From NCBI GenBank assembly GCA_002633005.1, contig NMRA01000067.1:152752-216751 (forward strand): a stretch of DNA of 64,000 bases. Direction: 5' to 3'. The position numbers and the translations under genes are program-made. The notes under the pieces were generated by a model that worked only from the letters and a program-made list of their open reading frames with translations, did not search any database and had not been told where the DNA came from. Source of the DNA: Phoronis australis. Lineage: Eukaryota > Phoronida > Phoronidae. Shown piece after piece: positions 39,501 through 54,500 of the stretch. How positions within the stretch are numbered: position 1 is the first letter of the stretch; each line of letters starts with the position of its first letter.

Positions 39501-42500
39501 ACAACCAGTCATGGTCTGTAAGAAAGCTTTTGTCTTATATGGTTGTGGTCAACATATCCCTATTGAACTGTTCTGAAGGGTAATGGTTGGTGGGTACAGG
39601 CACTTTACGACTGGGAATAGTTGAGATATCTCCAGGGAACAACTCATCTGTTGGCAGCTATTCCAAGAAACATGGTTTATGATAACTTTACCTTTTCCAC
39701 CAAAGTGTTGTTATTGTTAATTTAGTGCCAAAGTGGAACTATAGCAATTCTTTGTATTCCCAGGTGTTGAACTGTTTATGCAGAAATGCCACGGTTTCAG
39801 ACTACAGGCAAGTCTTGGTGAATGAAATCAATACCTTGCCAGAACAAAAATTTAGAAAGCCTGTTAAAACCATGTCACTGAGTCATATTTCATTATGTCC
39901 TCAACTTTCTTCTTCAAGTGTTTACACCACTATGACACCTAGACATTGAAGACAGCTCTCTATCACCTCCATCTTTAGGTGTGACTCATAGTCGTGACTC
40001 TTCTTCATTGTTTCTGGTAATTAGCGTGCACTTTCCTAATTGAAGTTGTATACAAAGACCTGCCAGTGTTGGACAAGCAGCTCCAAATACCTTCATCACT
40101 GACCTTTCTAGCTAATTGTAAGGTAAACAGGCAAATGTGACTGACCATGTCGGCCATGATGGATGCTGATGGCAATGGTGAGGATACTGGCATGATGGCT
40201 GATGGAGCTTGTCTATTGCACATTTGTCTGCTTGTGTGCATTGCTTGTCAAGTAAACATTTCATTCACTGAAGGGATTAATGGTCATGATTACCTCATGA
40301 CTCATTTGACAGTAATAACTGTGTCTTGTCATCAAACTGTTCCTGCAGTTTATGGTAATGGAATGTTCTGCTTTTGGAAGCTAAGATGAGGGATTGTTCT
40401 TGGTGGGCTAATCGAAAACGATGTAGAAATACCTTTTGGTTACGAAAACCTAAGTACAGAGTGCCAAATCATTTACTTAGTACCTATGAAGCAGGGTCTA
40501 GTTTTATCGAAAGTTGTGCAACCACTTGAAACGGATCTTGCATCCACTACTACAAGCACAAGTTTGCAGATTTATATTTCCATATTTGTCTTAAGGCGTT
40601 AAGACAAGCACTTTGGACATAGAAAACAATTTTGGGAAAGGTGGTTTACCTGAATGGTTGACTCAATCACACGAATGCTTTCACCATTTTACACACAAGG
40701 TTGATAATATTTGAATGTGACTGATGTAATAGAACCATTTCACATCTCCTTCAGTAAAGAGTGAATATTTTCCTGCCTGAATAGGGAAAACTGTTGCTCA
40801 AACTGACTGTTCATCTCACCAATTTGAGACACTATATGGCAGACATGCAAATTCCTTTTTCTCATTTGTTCATAAAAGACCAAATCAACAATTTTTTGAG
40901 TTCTGACTCTGTAACTACAGCTACCAATAGACAATATATCTTAAAAATTGTAGACATTCTCAACAATGCTAGAAACCCTTAAAAATGAGCACGGGTAAAA
41001 ATTCTCCTGATTGGGACAGTGAAGAATTATTTTGTTCAAATTCTATGCTTGTACCAATTTAAGAAATAGGCAATATTGGTTGTTCCGAAGTGAAGAATTA
41101 CGAGAAAGATGAATTTTGCGAGGGGCAGTTATTTTGACGATTTTATATTGGACTTTGTTGATACAAAATGCAGTGTCCGATATTTGAGAGATGCGATGAA
41201 CACCAAAATTACCCATGTCTCAATCTTCAGTCAAGCAAATGAGTTGAATTTTAGTATCCCAAATTTTAGAGACAGCCGAAACTGAAGAATTTTTACTGAA
41301 ATTTTGGGAATTGATTTGTTCGAAGTTAGTGAGATATACTCAAGTGAAAGGGAAGCAAGTTGCATAGGTTTTGGGAGCTAAAATTCTTGTGAGACTGGCA
41401 ATTGCAAAGACACTTGCAGTTTCCAGGAAGTTTTGATCGGAAAGATAGTGGGTGGGTGTTAAGCCAAGCTTTACACTGTAAAAGTGAAGATTTAGAAATT
41501 TTCGGAAGTATGCATGAAGCCAAACATGGGGTTACGTTAATCTGAACTAGTACGTTAAAACCAAGTTTGTGACCATTAGCCATATAGGAAGTACGTTTTT
41601 GTGTTCCAAATTAGACTGATTAATCTCACTAGGCTAAACTTGAATAAATTGCTTAGTCTTTGTCCTGTTATCGAAACATTGCAGAAGTGCAGCAAGCACT
41701 ATGCAGATAGAGAGAAAAAACATTTCTATTGGAGTTAGTTACGCTGGTGCTGATTAATGAAATTGGATTATTACTGCCTCAGTTCTCTCTCTTTGTAATC
41801 TCAGAGAAATAGTCCTGTTTTTTCTGCTAGTTGCCTTTGAACCGCTGGTGTTGTAGATCTTTCCCCTGAAATGGGACTCTTATCAAAACACAGGGGCCGC
41901 TGTGAATCCATCATTTAAGTTGGAGGAAGTTTGCATGTCGAGAGTCTGGACATTTCTGTCTAAGCTAATTGTGGTTCCAGGTGCCGAGGTGGTTGTCATT
42001 AGTTACCAACACCTGTACCTCATGTAATACAGGATTGTGTTCTGACAACGCAAGACATTCACAGACAGATAAAAGTTTATCACAAAACACTCGTCATGTT
42101 TTTCTTTCCATCTTTTTGCAGTCATATTAGGCATAGCACAATTACTGATCAAAGTGTGTTTATTTATGGGTTATACCTCATCCTATATGTTTTCAAGGTT
42201 TGATGGTAGAATAACCAAACGCTGTGTGTAAAACCTACCTTTAAAAACCTTGGTCAGGCAGATATTGATTGTTCCTATAAGCTGTGAAAACATAGCAGAG
42301 CTGTTTTCCAGATAAAGAAAACAAAGTGTTAGTAAACCCTTGTAGTCAGTGAGTTTATCCAGCCATGGAACAGATCAGCAAGATGTCATCAAACTCCTGT
42401 TGAGGTTCTGTTGGCGTGACACCATCTGGTATTTGGAGGTGCTGTTATCTTGGTATCCACATATCTGTTAGGCTGCTGGTGGCATTATTTAGCAACAGGA

Positions 42501-45500
42501 AAACACTGACAATGAAAGATAATTACTTCATTCTTATATATTTCGAAATACCTTAAATATTTCAGGAAAAATTCATGGGATTAATTTCAAGGAATCCTGC
42601 TGACAACTAGAATACTGGTATTTTGGTCGTTCCTGTTGACAGGCGCTTACTCTGAATCGAGAATGTAAACAAGTCGTGGTAACTCGTTCATAAAAGGTCA
42701 TGATGTTAGTCCAGACAAATTTGGTGAAATTCAGAATACTGAGTCCCAATGCAAGATTTTGTCCAATTAAAATTTTACGGGAAAAATAACGTGATTACAT
42801 CCACTAAATTTCACACTCTGGGAACTGCTTCTGTGTGGCATGGTGGTCTGTGTTGTCCACATCAGCAAATTCAGTCTCCACAGGAGCTACAAACTTGGGG
42901 GAGGGTTCAAAACAAGGTCTTGGAATTGGTATGCCAGGATTTCCCAATTTACTTTAAGAAATGACTAATCCCCAATGTGTTCAAGCTCATATTGTTTTTA
43001 AACTCCAACAGGGTATCCAAACTTGTTCTAGGATGAGTGGAACAGGTTGTGTAATAGTCTGACAAATACTTTCTCACTTACACAGCAATATCATTGGTAA
43101 TGTTTAACAGAATTTGTCTACAGGTATGTTCGGTTTATGGTTTTTCCTGCATAAAAGAAGATTCAAACACTGACTAGAACATGACTGCTATAGAACCTGA
43201 CTAAGTAAATTAAATAGGTCTGAACATATTCTTTAAGTAATCCTGTCTAATGACAAGCAGGCCCAAGTTGATTGTGTTTTAATGGAGCCTACATATTTAT
43301 AGCCCAAGAGATGTAATCAAATCATGTTTAGTAGAGTAGTCATCTGGTTCATTAAGCATTGCCATCACTACTGTAATATTACTTGCCTCATTACATTTAA
43401 CATCACAGCAGATCTGTTTAAAGTAATAACACATTTGTTGTCAAACATCATGGTATTGTAGGCCACCTATGGTTGATGACAAGCATATTTCACAGTCCAC
43501 AAGTCAGTCTCACCACCATGCAGTGGTTATGCGCTCACTAAATGTACGTTTTTTTCTTGGAAAGCATGTTTTAGATTTAACTTACACAAGCTTGATATAA
43601 ATACAGATAATGTTATTGATGGTCTGTTTATCTCTCTCTTGAGCAGGACTTGGCACTCAGAATTGGAATTTTTTCCAATGTTGTTTTGTTCTGGTTTAAA
43701 AAGTTCAAAATGTAAGTAAGTCTTCCTGTTTTGGTCTTTGATTGGCATTACATCTGATCACATTCATCTTGCATATAACGGGTATGATAGGGTATACATT
43801 CAGTGGGGGTGGTCTGGTTGATGTGTTCAAGCCACTTTTTTATAGATAGTACTCTTCTGTACAATGCTAATTAGATGTTTCTTTCACGGTGGTCCATCTT
43901 CATCAGTTTGTCTCAGCTGATGATAAAAAGATTTGGACCAGGTGCCTACTCTTATTATTTGGACTCTTCTTCGCAGTAGTAGAAATGATCTATGTTTTGA
44001 TATTGGTGTTTGTTGAATGCTGTAACTTCCTCTCTCTCTAACCATCATCACCTGTGGAAAACGTTTCTCATTCAGGTGTTGTGCCTGTTGAGTAATCGCA
44101 TATGATAGCTATGAGCGAGGCATGTGAGCTGTGTTTTTCTTAAAGTTCAAATCTTGGCGTGCACTATTTCTGGGACTTCTGCCGTTGCCACATTCTATGT
44201 CCTTAGAGTCAAATAAAATTCTGTTCCGTGGAATCATGAAACTGGATTCCATGTCATGACGTCTGGGTACAAGTGTCAATAAATGTCTGTCTTGACCTGA
44301 GATGAAGAGACATGCTACTGTAAGTTGTGTTGGAAAAGCTACTACAATGAATTTCTATTTGTTTTCGCTAAAATGGCATGAGCCATTTTGATGGGAAATT
44401 GTATTTTGTCCAACTACCAGTGTGTACTGAAAGGTATCCTGGTATTCTTGCGTCCGCGTTTATTGTAGGAGTTGAATTTCTTGAAGCATCTGCTTTTCTA
44501 TGTGAACACTGACCATGTTCTTACCAGTGTTTGCCATGTACTGCTTGACTATTTACACCTGTCTCACCACATGTGACCACAGGTACACGTGTCCTGGCCA
44601 CAATTAGCAATGGCTTGAAGGTGCAACACTCCTCCCAGCTTGACATGTTGGTGTTGGATGTAAAATGTTGTGTTGAGTTAATCTCCCTATGGTCTGGAAT
44701 TGGTATTGAAGTACTATTGAAATCTTGTGGCAGTGTAGTGGTCAGTTGAGTCTTGAGAGAAGCAGGGATGTTGCTTGTTGACTAGAAGTTTGTGTTCACC
44801 AAATGTGCTGTAGTAGAATCTCACCAGTTTTTCCGGACACTGTGAAATGATAATTTGTTTTATACAAGACAGCTCACCTAATATGCTTTATACTAGGTGT
44901 TTCAAGGGCTAATCACAGCTTCCAGCAGACAATATGTTGAGAGATTGTTGGCATTTTCGACCACATAGAAGCTCTAATGAGCTGGTGTGGCGTGGATAAA
45001 CAAACCAATTTAGGTGTGGCTTATACCTTTTGGTAGTGGTTACCATATAGTCTAGGACTTAAACATTCTCTTCTCAGTGCTTTTTCTCCACAAGACTCCC
45101 ATTTCTTGCCAGTTGACACTTGGTTTAACTGAGGTGAATTGACCTCTGACCCAAAGGGTGGCACTGTGTTTAAACTGTTTTCTCCAGTTGCATTATTGTT
45201 TGGTCTGAATTTAGTCACATTAGTAAGAAAACCCAACCATTCATTTGGTGTTGACCTGTAAAGGTTACAATGCACCTGTTGGTCCCACTGCTAGATAGTC
45301 TACATGGTAGCTCCTTGTGTTATACAGCATCAATAACTGCTAGTGTAATGGTCATTTTGTACCTTTGTCCTGTGTTTATATATTCATGGTATCTGTTCAG
45401 ATTGAAACCCTGGGCATTTAAATTGAAAAACAAAAAAATATGGGGCGCCATTACGATGAGGGCAAAAACATTTGGTGTTCATCGGAATTGATGAAATGTA

Positions 45501-48500
45501 GCTTGTTGCAAGTTTCCCTTTTAAGTTGCGGACTGTTGGGACAAGAGATCAGGTATCTGGTTCCCTAACCCAGCACCATCAGGTGTGCTGTCATACTTAG
45601 ACAGTAGCTAGTACACCATACTATTGCTGTGGGTGTACTGCAACTTTAAATACACTTAGGCATGGTTAAGTGTGTAAATGTGTCTTCTCTCTTGGTTATA
45701 AAGTTCTTACAACTCAGATTTGATGAGAGCTTTAAGAAAATTCTGGTATTCAATCTTCTTTTAGTTAAATGTTATCGCTCATTTGTGAGGACTTGCACCA
45801 AGACATCACTGTTACACTTTGAATTAATTGAACTTATTTCCGTGCTTTTGTTAATTAATTGGTTTCGTTCTAGCATGATTAAATGTGTGAGGTCTGCTTA
45901 GTCTCTTCTATCCCTATAGGGTCTTGGCGGCAGCCATTTACCTGTGCGTGAAACCGTGTCCCAGCCTGAGGTGGTAACTTTATATATCTGAGTAAACTTT
46001 AAGAGTTTTTTTGTAATCAGAGCCCAGCTGTTCCTGGGGTGGACCTGGCAGTGTTTATTTGGCTAGGTAAAATGTTTGCGACTTTCAGCCTGAGCCTTTC
46101 TAATCCTGCATTTACACCAATGGATTTATCCTCAAGTGTTGTCATCTGCTGGCTTCTACTAGTATTTATTTATTGTTTGATGAGAATCTGGGATGTCTGA
46201 CAGAAATGTGGTGTTACACCAGTCTTTTGGGGAGACTGTGTGGTAGCCTACCTACCCCCCTCCCTGCTAATCAACAAGCAGCTTTGGGTTGTCCATTGAA
46301 ATAATATCAGCAGCACACAGCGAATCAACTAGCAATTTCTCCTTCACCAAGATTTGTCTAAGTGGTATTTCTATTCCACATAAAAGTTAAATCATGTCAT
46401 CATTCTTAATGATATATTAGGGATAAGGGGCAAATGATGCTACCATACACTGGACTTTGGAAGAACAGTTGTAGTGGAAGTTGATCTTGCAATATAACGC
46501 AATATTGGAACTCATGTTAAAGTACTAACTGATGTCAAAGTATTGCTAAATGTCAAAAACCAACTGATTTGTCTGTTTTGATATTCAGACTTCAGGTATT
46601 TGTTTCTGGTTACTTTTTACAGACATTCATGATATTGACTTCTCAACTTCACTATTGGTCTATGATAGCATGTCTTAGTAACTATATTGTCTGATGCAGC
46701 CTTTGGTTTGTACGCTCAATATAACTGAAGTGTATGAAGACAATACCTTCTGTGACCAAGTTGAGTAACGTTTGAGTGAGCAATGCATCGTGGGTAAATG
46801 GTATGGGTTTTTAGGAAGGTGAGAGTGTCTTTTAATTAACTGTCTGCCAAGTAAGGAAGTTAGCTGGGAACTGAACACCAAACCCTTTAGAAAACTATTG
46901 CCATTGCTGTGTGAAGATATTGGAAAGAGAAACATGACCTCAGAGTTATGTAATTGGGGATCTATGAAAGCTTGCTTGATTGGTTTCTTAGTGAACAACA
47001 AAAATTTAATAGTCCAGCTGCTATGTAATAGACTGCAAAAGTCTATGGTTTTATTCAACTTTGAGTTTTCACTTTGCCCTACATAAAAGGTTGGTATTGG
47101 TAGGCTGGGTGTTAGATCAACATTGTTGGGAAAACAACAACATAGATGTGTTATGACTGATAATTCACAAACATATCCCCACTGCTTTGTACTCAATTAG
47201 CAACAGATTAGCTATTTATTGTGGGTGGAATGATCACAGACTTTGTCATGTTTGGCAGTACATCCAACAAGAACTACTTGGTGTGATAATTACCAGCATC
47301 ACTGACGTAATTATGTCGTTATATGTATACTACAAAAGACAGTGATCTCTAATTATCCATCAGTATTATCCGACCCCTAATTATCCATCAGTATTATCCG
47401 ACCCCTTAAAACCTGGTTGCCTTTCTTGAAATTTGATGTTATCAGAGTACAGGACTCCTTATCCTTTGGAAGCCTCTCTGCGTTCCAGATTATTGGTTGT
47501 CTTGTCTCCCCAGTTGGCTTTTAGATTTTTACTATCAGTGATAACCAAGCATGTGTTTTGTGTTTTCTCAGGCAGTTTCTGTCTTTTGTTGTGGTATTCC
47601 TGAATATTCCAGCATATCACCCACTGTTGGTGGACATCACTACTCACTCTTTTACATTGACTTGGTGTGGCCAGCCTAGAACCTATTGTATTCTCCAGTT
47701 ACTGGTATCGTTAGTTTTTTGTCACATTTATAAAAACCATTACCACAGGTGGCGCTGTAGTGCAGTTACCGTGGTGAATGTGGTGCCATCAAAGTTGCTA
47801 TTGTACTTTTACTGGAAAAATGACTCATTTACATGTAGTCTTGGGGTGTGCCAGGATTGCTTGTAGTGTGAGGGAGACTGTGGTTTGCACTTGCTGGCAG
47901 CGGGTGACTGACAATAAGAAGGTGCTAATTAAAGGGACATGATTGGTTCTCCATCTGAAAAATGCATTTTTGGGGTTATTGTAAGATGGGGTAGACTTCT
48001 GGAGTTATAAAACAATAAAATATGTTGTTTTTGTGATTTTTTTATAAACTGACAAATCTTTCCATAGTCTACCAGCCATTCGCGGAAACTAAGGCCTGTG
48101 ACTTTAGGAGTTAAATACTTTGCCATTTGTCATGTGGGGTTTAGCTCTGCCAGCAAACTGTTGGACTATGACCACTGAGTTTGTGAATTCATTGCCGTGT
48201 TGGGGCTGACCTCGGTTGCTTTTCTTACCGATAATGTCACTTTTACATAGATCCATGTTTTTAACATAGATTGAGATCAGATTTAGCAGTTCATCAGCAG
48301 GACATAGTGTGTAATATAGGTCCGATGTCATTACTGGAATGCATATGTTTTATCAGGGCTTGGAATTTTCCGCGGAAACGCGGATTTCCGCTTTTTTCAA
48401 ATGTTCTTTCCGCGCATTTTATAATATTTCCGCGTAAAAAAATCGGATTTGATATAAAATTTCCGCGGCAAATTCCTTTCTTACCGTGGCGTTGCAGACG

Positions 48501-51500
48501 ACGTTCACTTCGAAAAGCGGAAGTTGCTGTTTATGTTTCGGAGGAACGTAAATTGTCAACATTGCCGGGGCATCTGGGTAAGCGTGGTGGGATTTTCAGT
48601 GGTGTCTCGTGTTATTGCAAACCGCGGCGACAAATACTACGGCTCTGCAGCCAAAAATGTGTGGGTTGGGAGTGGAAGGACGATAAGGACGAGCTAAAAG
48701 GACGCAGACGCATGCTACTGATGGTGGTAACGTTTTTTTTTTAGTCCGATTTTTGTCGGGGAAAGGTTCACATTGACCATTTCAAGGCTGGGTAGCGCGC
48801 ATGATTTGGGCCGTAATAGTTTCCGCTTTTTTGTCATTGGTCATTCCAAGCCCTGTTTTATGTATTGGGCCTTCGATGCACCAATGCCTCTTAGTGAACT
48901 TCGAGATGCCCATTTATGGAAAATTGAAAGACAAAAGAGCAGCTGGTCATGAAGCATGTCCCGATTCATTGTATGGATGGTATCGGTTACAAAATGTCCA
49001 TGATACACCTCGCGTCTAAATTGTTAAGGTAGTTGACTGGGATTGATTTCTGTATTTGATATTGAGATACGTCATTTTTTAGAATATGTAGTATAATTGT
49101 ATTCACCTGCAAACCTTAAGCGCACTTAATGGTCTAGTAGAAATATCCGTTTTCTTGCCACATCTAACTAACACTGTGGATTATGCCATTTTTCTATTCT
49201 GGGTTTATGTTATTTGTATTGACTACATCTGTTCAAAAAATTTAGTTATACTACACTTCCAGTTGCTTTTGGATGCCAACTGTTGAAAGGCTAATGGAAA
49301 TTGTCAGTGTGAATTTATTTAGCGTGGTGCTTTTTAATAATATGGTGCTTTAATGAAAATACACTACCATCTTTACTAAGTTAGACCTATGTAAGCAGCC
49401 CTCTGACCTGTAAACATGTATATGTCCTGCACATGGACAGTTATCACATCCGATAGCAAATTGTTGTGATCATAACATTCTATGTTGTCAATGAGCTATG
49501 AAGTGCTCAACCTTATACCTTAATAATATTTCCATCTCCGGATGGAATGCTGAAACTGGTCTGCTTGCCAGCAGAGTTCTTTGTGTTGACTGGAATGTTG
49601 ATGGCATCAGGGTTTGTGTGCACGTTGACCTTTCATCTCTACACCTGTTGTACCCGTTGCCTAGCAACACGAATAAATGGTTCAGGATGTAGTGCACTTT
49701 CACACTGTCCAACAAGATGCACATCACTGTTTTCCACTATTTTGATGCAGGAATATGTATGACTGTTTTCCGTTCGCTCATTCCTTGAAATGAGAAATGG
49801 AATTTCCTATTATTTCATTGTTAGGCATTTCACTATGTTAGTTTTTCTGTCATGCAATGGCCAGATTTCAGTAGCCATTGATACCATGTCAAAGTGAATG
49901 GCTTTGGTAGGATGGTTTAATAATTTGTTTGTTCTGTTCACGAATTCTCTATTTCAATGATATGGTGTTTCATCATTTCGGTCTGATTCCGCTTTCTCAA
50001 TTGACCTTATCTGAGTAGACCTAGAAATTGATAAAGAATATTTTTTTTTGGTATCTAGTTTAAATGTTGACAGTAAAATTTGTGTTATCTCATCACTGTT
50101 TCACTTTTCTAGGGTTTGTTGAAATAGTGCATTTTTGTTCTTTCCCAGTCAATATTTGCTTTTCTGCTATTTAATCTAACTATCTCAGTGTTTGTTTTTC
50201 CCACTCAGTTAATATCATTATATAGGGTGTCCCAAAATGTTTTTAAAAATACTCTAACAGATATGAATGCTGAAAAATGGTCTAACAGATAACTAATGAT
50301 GTTTTTTAATCCATGAATACCAAGGGTTCTTTTGCATGCTATTGAAGTTAGTAAAAAACATGCCATAGCTGACTATTTCAGAGAGTTTCAGTAACGGTTT
50401 TCCAGACTCTACAAAGCCAGCTCTTATATTTTTTCAGGCAGAACACATTTCTACTGTAAACAGTTGTTGTAGTTGTTCACCGCCTTGTCACATCATCTTG
50501 GTTACAAAATCCTTGATGTCTGGGCCATTGCTGCATAACTGATAGCGTGTCTATGAAACATTTTTTTAGTGTGGAGTTGTTGTAAGTTCGGTTGCAAAAT
50601 AAACTTTGAGATTCCTGGAATAACAAACACAAGATTAGTTCATTGTAAAACCCTTTTTTTGGTTCTTGTATTTTAGAAATTTTTTTGTTAATGTGTTTGG
50701 GACGCCTTGCTTTCTCAGTGTTTAAATATCTCCTAGTGTGCTCAGTTTTATTCTAAATTATGCTTGAGGTGGCTGTATATGCACTCAATATATCACCAGT
50801 AGTTGAATGTGCACCAGTTACAAGTGTGTCGTCTATTGTAGGGTCGGTTCGGACCATCCCTGGCCTCCCTCGCTATGTCATGTTGGGTGACGATGCCTCA
50901 GGCGTGTTTGACCTGCAGATCTCCAGTGTGAAGTTGAAAAGTGATGATGCTGTGTTTGAATGCCAGGTGGCGCCAGCAGGAGGGGACCCAGCCATCAAGC
51001 ATTCGGCCAAACTGTCTGTTCAAGGTAAAATTCACCTAGCTTGGAATACTGGATATGTACATGGGAAGTGTATGAGGAAACTTCATACTGAAGTCTGTCT
51101 GCTCAAGTGCTGTGTATTTCTGGCATGAAAGTATTTTATATGTAGCTAATTCACTTTTTTGTAATGATTTTGTATTTCCCTCCTTTAATTAAACCTATGG
51201 AAAAATGGCAACAAGAGTTCTCATTTTCAATGCAATAATGTAAGAATTTTTAGCAATATTGATTACCTGTACTAAATTTTAGTACACGTACAATAATATT
51301 AACAATGGTCAATGGAGCCTCCTGGGCATCTTCCCTGCAGTTTTCTCCTATATGTCCCTTGTTAAGCATGCAAAGCAATCCCGAAAGAGCACTCGCTGGC
51401 CCTTTTTAAAATTTTGTTTTCAAAAGAGGTCTTTTTAGTGGGAGCGCCATTTGGAGATTCCTGGAAGTATGTTGCCTCCATTCAACCAGTTATGTCTGCT

Positions 51501-54500
51501 GCTCATTTCAGTACCTCCGTCCAGTGTCACCATAGAAGGATACCACGAAGGTGGAAGGAACTTGAATAACGTTCCTCTAGCCAATATTCCACACACGGCC
51601 AAGTTTCTCAACCTTACGTGTTCAGCACCAGGGGCCAAACCCGCTGCGGAACTCAAGTGGTACTATGAAGGTAACCCGGTGGCCGCTGGCTTCCTCATCT
51701 CGACCTCAGTGACTAAGGTTTTAAAGACTGAGACAGCTGTGAGCACCATCGCCATCTCACCGCGAATTGGGGATAATGGAAAGGAATTCAAGTGTGAGGC
51801 GTCGCACCCCACATGGTCAGCGCCTAAAAGCAACAGGGTCATCCTTAATGTACTTTGTAAGTAAACGTGCTCCTATAAGATACCTTTTGTACTTTAACTT
51901 AACCACTTGTTGTCGGCATGATTCATTTGTCTTTGATAAGGTTTGCACTTTGGGTAGTGTGTTTTACGGCCTGTGGTAAGAGTGCGCCACTTCTGTGTCC
52001 TGTTATAGAAAAAGAAAGTCGGTCTTTCAACAATAAACTGTGTGGCAGTCCTCTTTTGTCTCAGTTTTCAAACGACATCTTTAGTGTCTGTCCTCTATAA
52101 CCTTTTCAGACCCTCCCAGCAATCCTATCATCACGGGATATGACTCATCGACTGTCAAGAGTACTGGTGACACAATCACATTGACATGCACAGCCAATGG
52201 AGGAAACCCTCTGGCGCAGGTGCACTGGTATAAAAACGGGAAGAAAATCGACTATTCATTCGACTCTTTGGCTGGGAAGTCTGTGAATGAATACGAGTTC
52301 ATCGCTGATGGCACAGACAACAAAGCAGTGTATCGATGTGAAGTGTCTAATTCAGAGACTCCTGAGCCATTGACAGCACAAGTTACACTGGATGTCTACT
52401 GTAAGTATGACGTTGTTGTATCTGAAAGGTGCTCTAAACCGTGCTGTTATTAAATAATAAATTAGTTTTGTGGGAGAGTGCACAATATTATGGGTGGTAG
52501 TTTTGAATAATTCAGGCTTTTTAAGGATGTTAGTTTTCAGGCAAAACCTTCTGAGTTAAAGGTTTTATTGACTAAATTTCAACATTTGCATCTGATTCTT
52601 ACACAAAGAAAACACATGACATAACTTGTATTCACAAATTACACCCCACTCACCCCAGATCACCTGCAGATGGTGCCTTATCACACCCTTTGTGTTTCCA
52701 ATACAACAAACCTAATCTGATGGAAATAATTACAGATGCAATACTTTCTAACAATGATTTACATGCTCAACTGTCTCTGGCATGTCTTTGTGAATAGGCT
52801 TGACTTGGGGCTTTGGTGCACCTCGCCTAGCCTAATCTTGGTGTAGCAAGGTCTGGAAACGGTATTTTCATGGCATGAAGTTGGGGCTTAATTGATGAGG
52901 TGGACCCCCTTTATGTTGCAGATACTCCTGAGAAGGTGACCATCTCTGGCCATGAGAATGCCAAAGCTGGCGACACCATTACATTGAGCTGTGCCACGAC
53001 CCCCAGTAACCCCGGATCATCGATCACATGGTTCACTAAAGGGCGCCAACTGTCTACTAGAGATGTCACCTACCACAGCACTCCAAATGGAGGAACTATC
53101 ACCATCTCCAATGTTACAATCACGTTGATTGCTGCTGACAACCAGGCGGAGTATCACTGTCATGCTACCAATAGTAAACTAGGTCGGACTGTGCAAACCA
53201 GTGTCACCCTAGATGTCTATTGTAAGTTTCAGGCATTTTATTGATATTTCTTACGCTCACTATTTTTCTGTTATTGTCTTAAAATTGCTATCATTCCTCG
53301 CTTATTTCTCTAAAAAATTGTATTTTTTTCCGATTTTCTAAGTCTGATCATCTTGCTGCAAGAGACTGAAACTTGACCAATTGCTGTTTTATCTTTCTGG
53401 TGAAAGAATAAAAGAACTCATTTTATTCTTGGTTTTATCAAGTGTAATTAGAAATTTTAACTCACTGTATTAAAAACAAAAGAAACTTTCTATCCGAAAA
53501 CTTGAATGAAAACAATGGTCTCCAACGATGGCACCCCATGAGTATCAAATTTTGCAGGTGTGATGTATTTTCACAGTGTGTTAAAGCACCAGAAACTTAT
53601 TATTACATAACTTGACTCGTCTGCCTGATATGGACCTTGTAGTCTCTGAATTGATGTTCTTTCTTTTCATTTCAGTCCCACCTCCCAATCCACCCATTAT
53701 AACTGGTAACGATGGAAGCACAGTGAAGGCGGGATCTGTGAAGATACTCACCTGTCAATCATTTGGTGGAAATCCACTCGCAACTGTCACTTGGTGGAAA
53801 GGTAAATTTCTCACGGTGTCCTTTCTGATTGCTTTGTGCTCGCCTTCAAACCAGCTTTGTATCAGAATACCATCTGTTTGGCCTACGTAGATGATAACTC
53901 TGGTTTGTGTCGTAGAAATTGCTGTTTCCTGACTTATAACCAAGAATGAGGCTGTGGTGTAAAACATTTTCGTGCTTGTCTATTGTTGTTTTGAAGTGCT
54001 CCAGGACATGTGAGCCATAATGATAATGGAAATAGTAATGATTGTAGAGAACACGTGAAGCATTCTAGGTTGATATGATAACTAGAATATCTCTAGGATA
54101 TTGTAAGTGTATCAAGTGCTCCTTATGTTGTGTTGACTAGCTGAGTGACTACAAATCATTGCTATTCAGGAAACACCCAGGTGGAGGGAGGTGTAAAGAA
54201 GGTGTATGGTAACAGAGCCGAGAACAAGATCACCCTGGTGCTGCAGGCTAGTGACAACTTGGCAGACTATAGGTGTAACGTTACCAACGCAGCCATGGTC
54301 ACACCACACATCACTAACACAACTCTTCATGTCATTTGTACGTAATTATTATCAACCAAGCTGTAGTGCTACCTGTATGTTCTGGTGTATATTCTGTACC
54401 TTATGATCAGAAACCGAGAAGACCAGAAAGGATAGTTGGTTCTGGTCTCTACTGTACTAACTGAGAGACCTGCATCCACCAACTAAATAATGCTTGACCA

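Larger units (their letters stand above)
31061..50841 (+). other. Nephrin intron 2 (19.8 kb)
   Basis: The largest intron, with no convincing gene inside. It contains the tandem duplications, G-quadruplex, MITE copies, dispersed repeats and the 502-bp element listed separately. A 145-codon frame directly downstream of exon 2 (31139-31576) and a 173-codon minus-strand frame (46675-47196) have no recognisable domain. Confidence 0.7.

Noticed and set aside
48271-48744. 157-codon frame as a gene
   Set aside because: It crosses the left end of the 502-bp transposon and has no recognisable domain.
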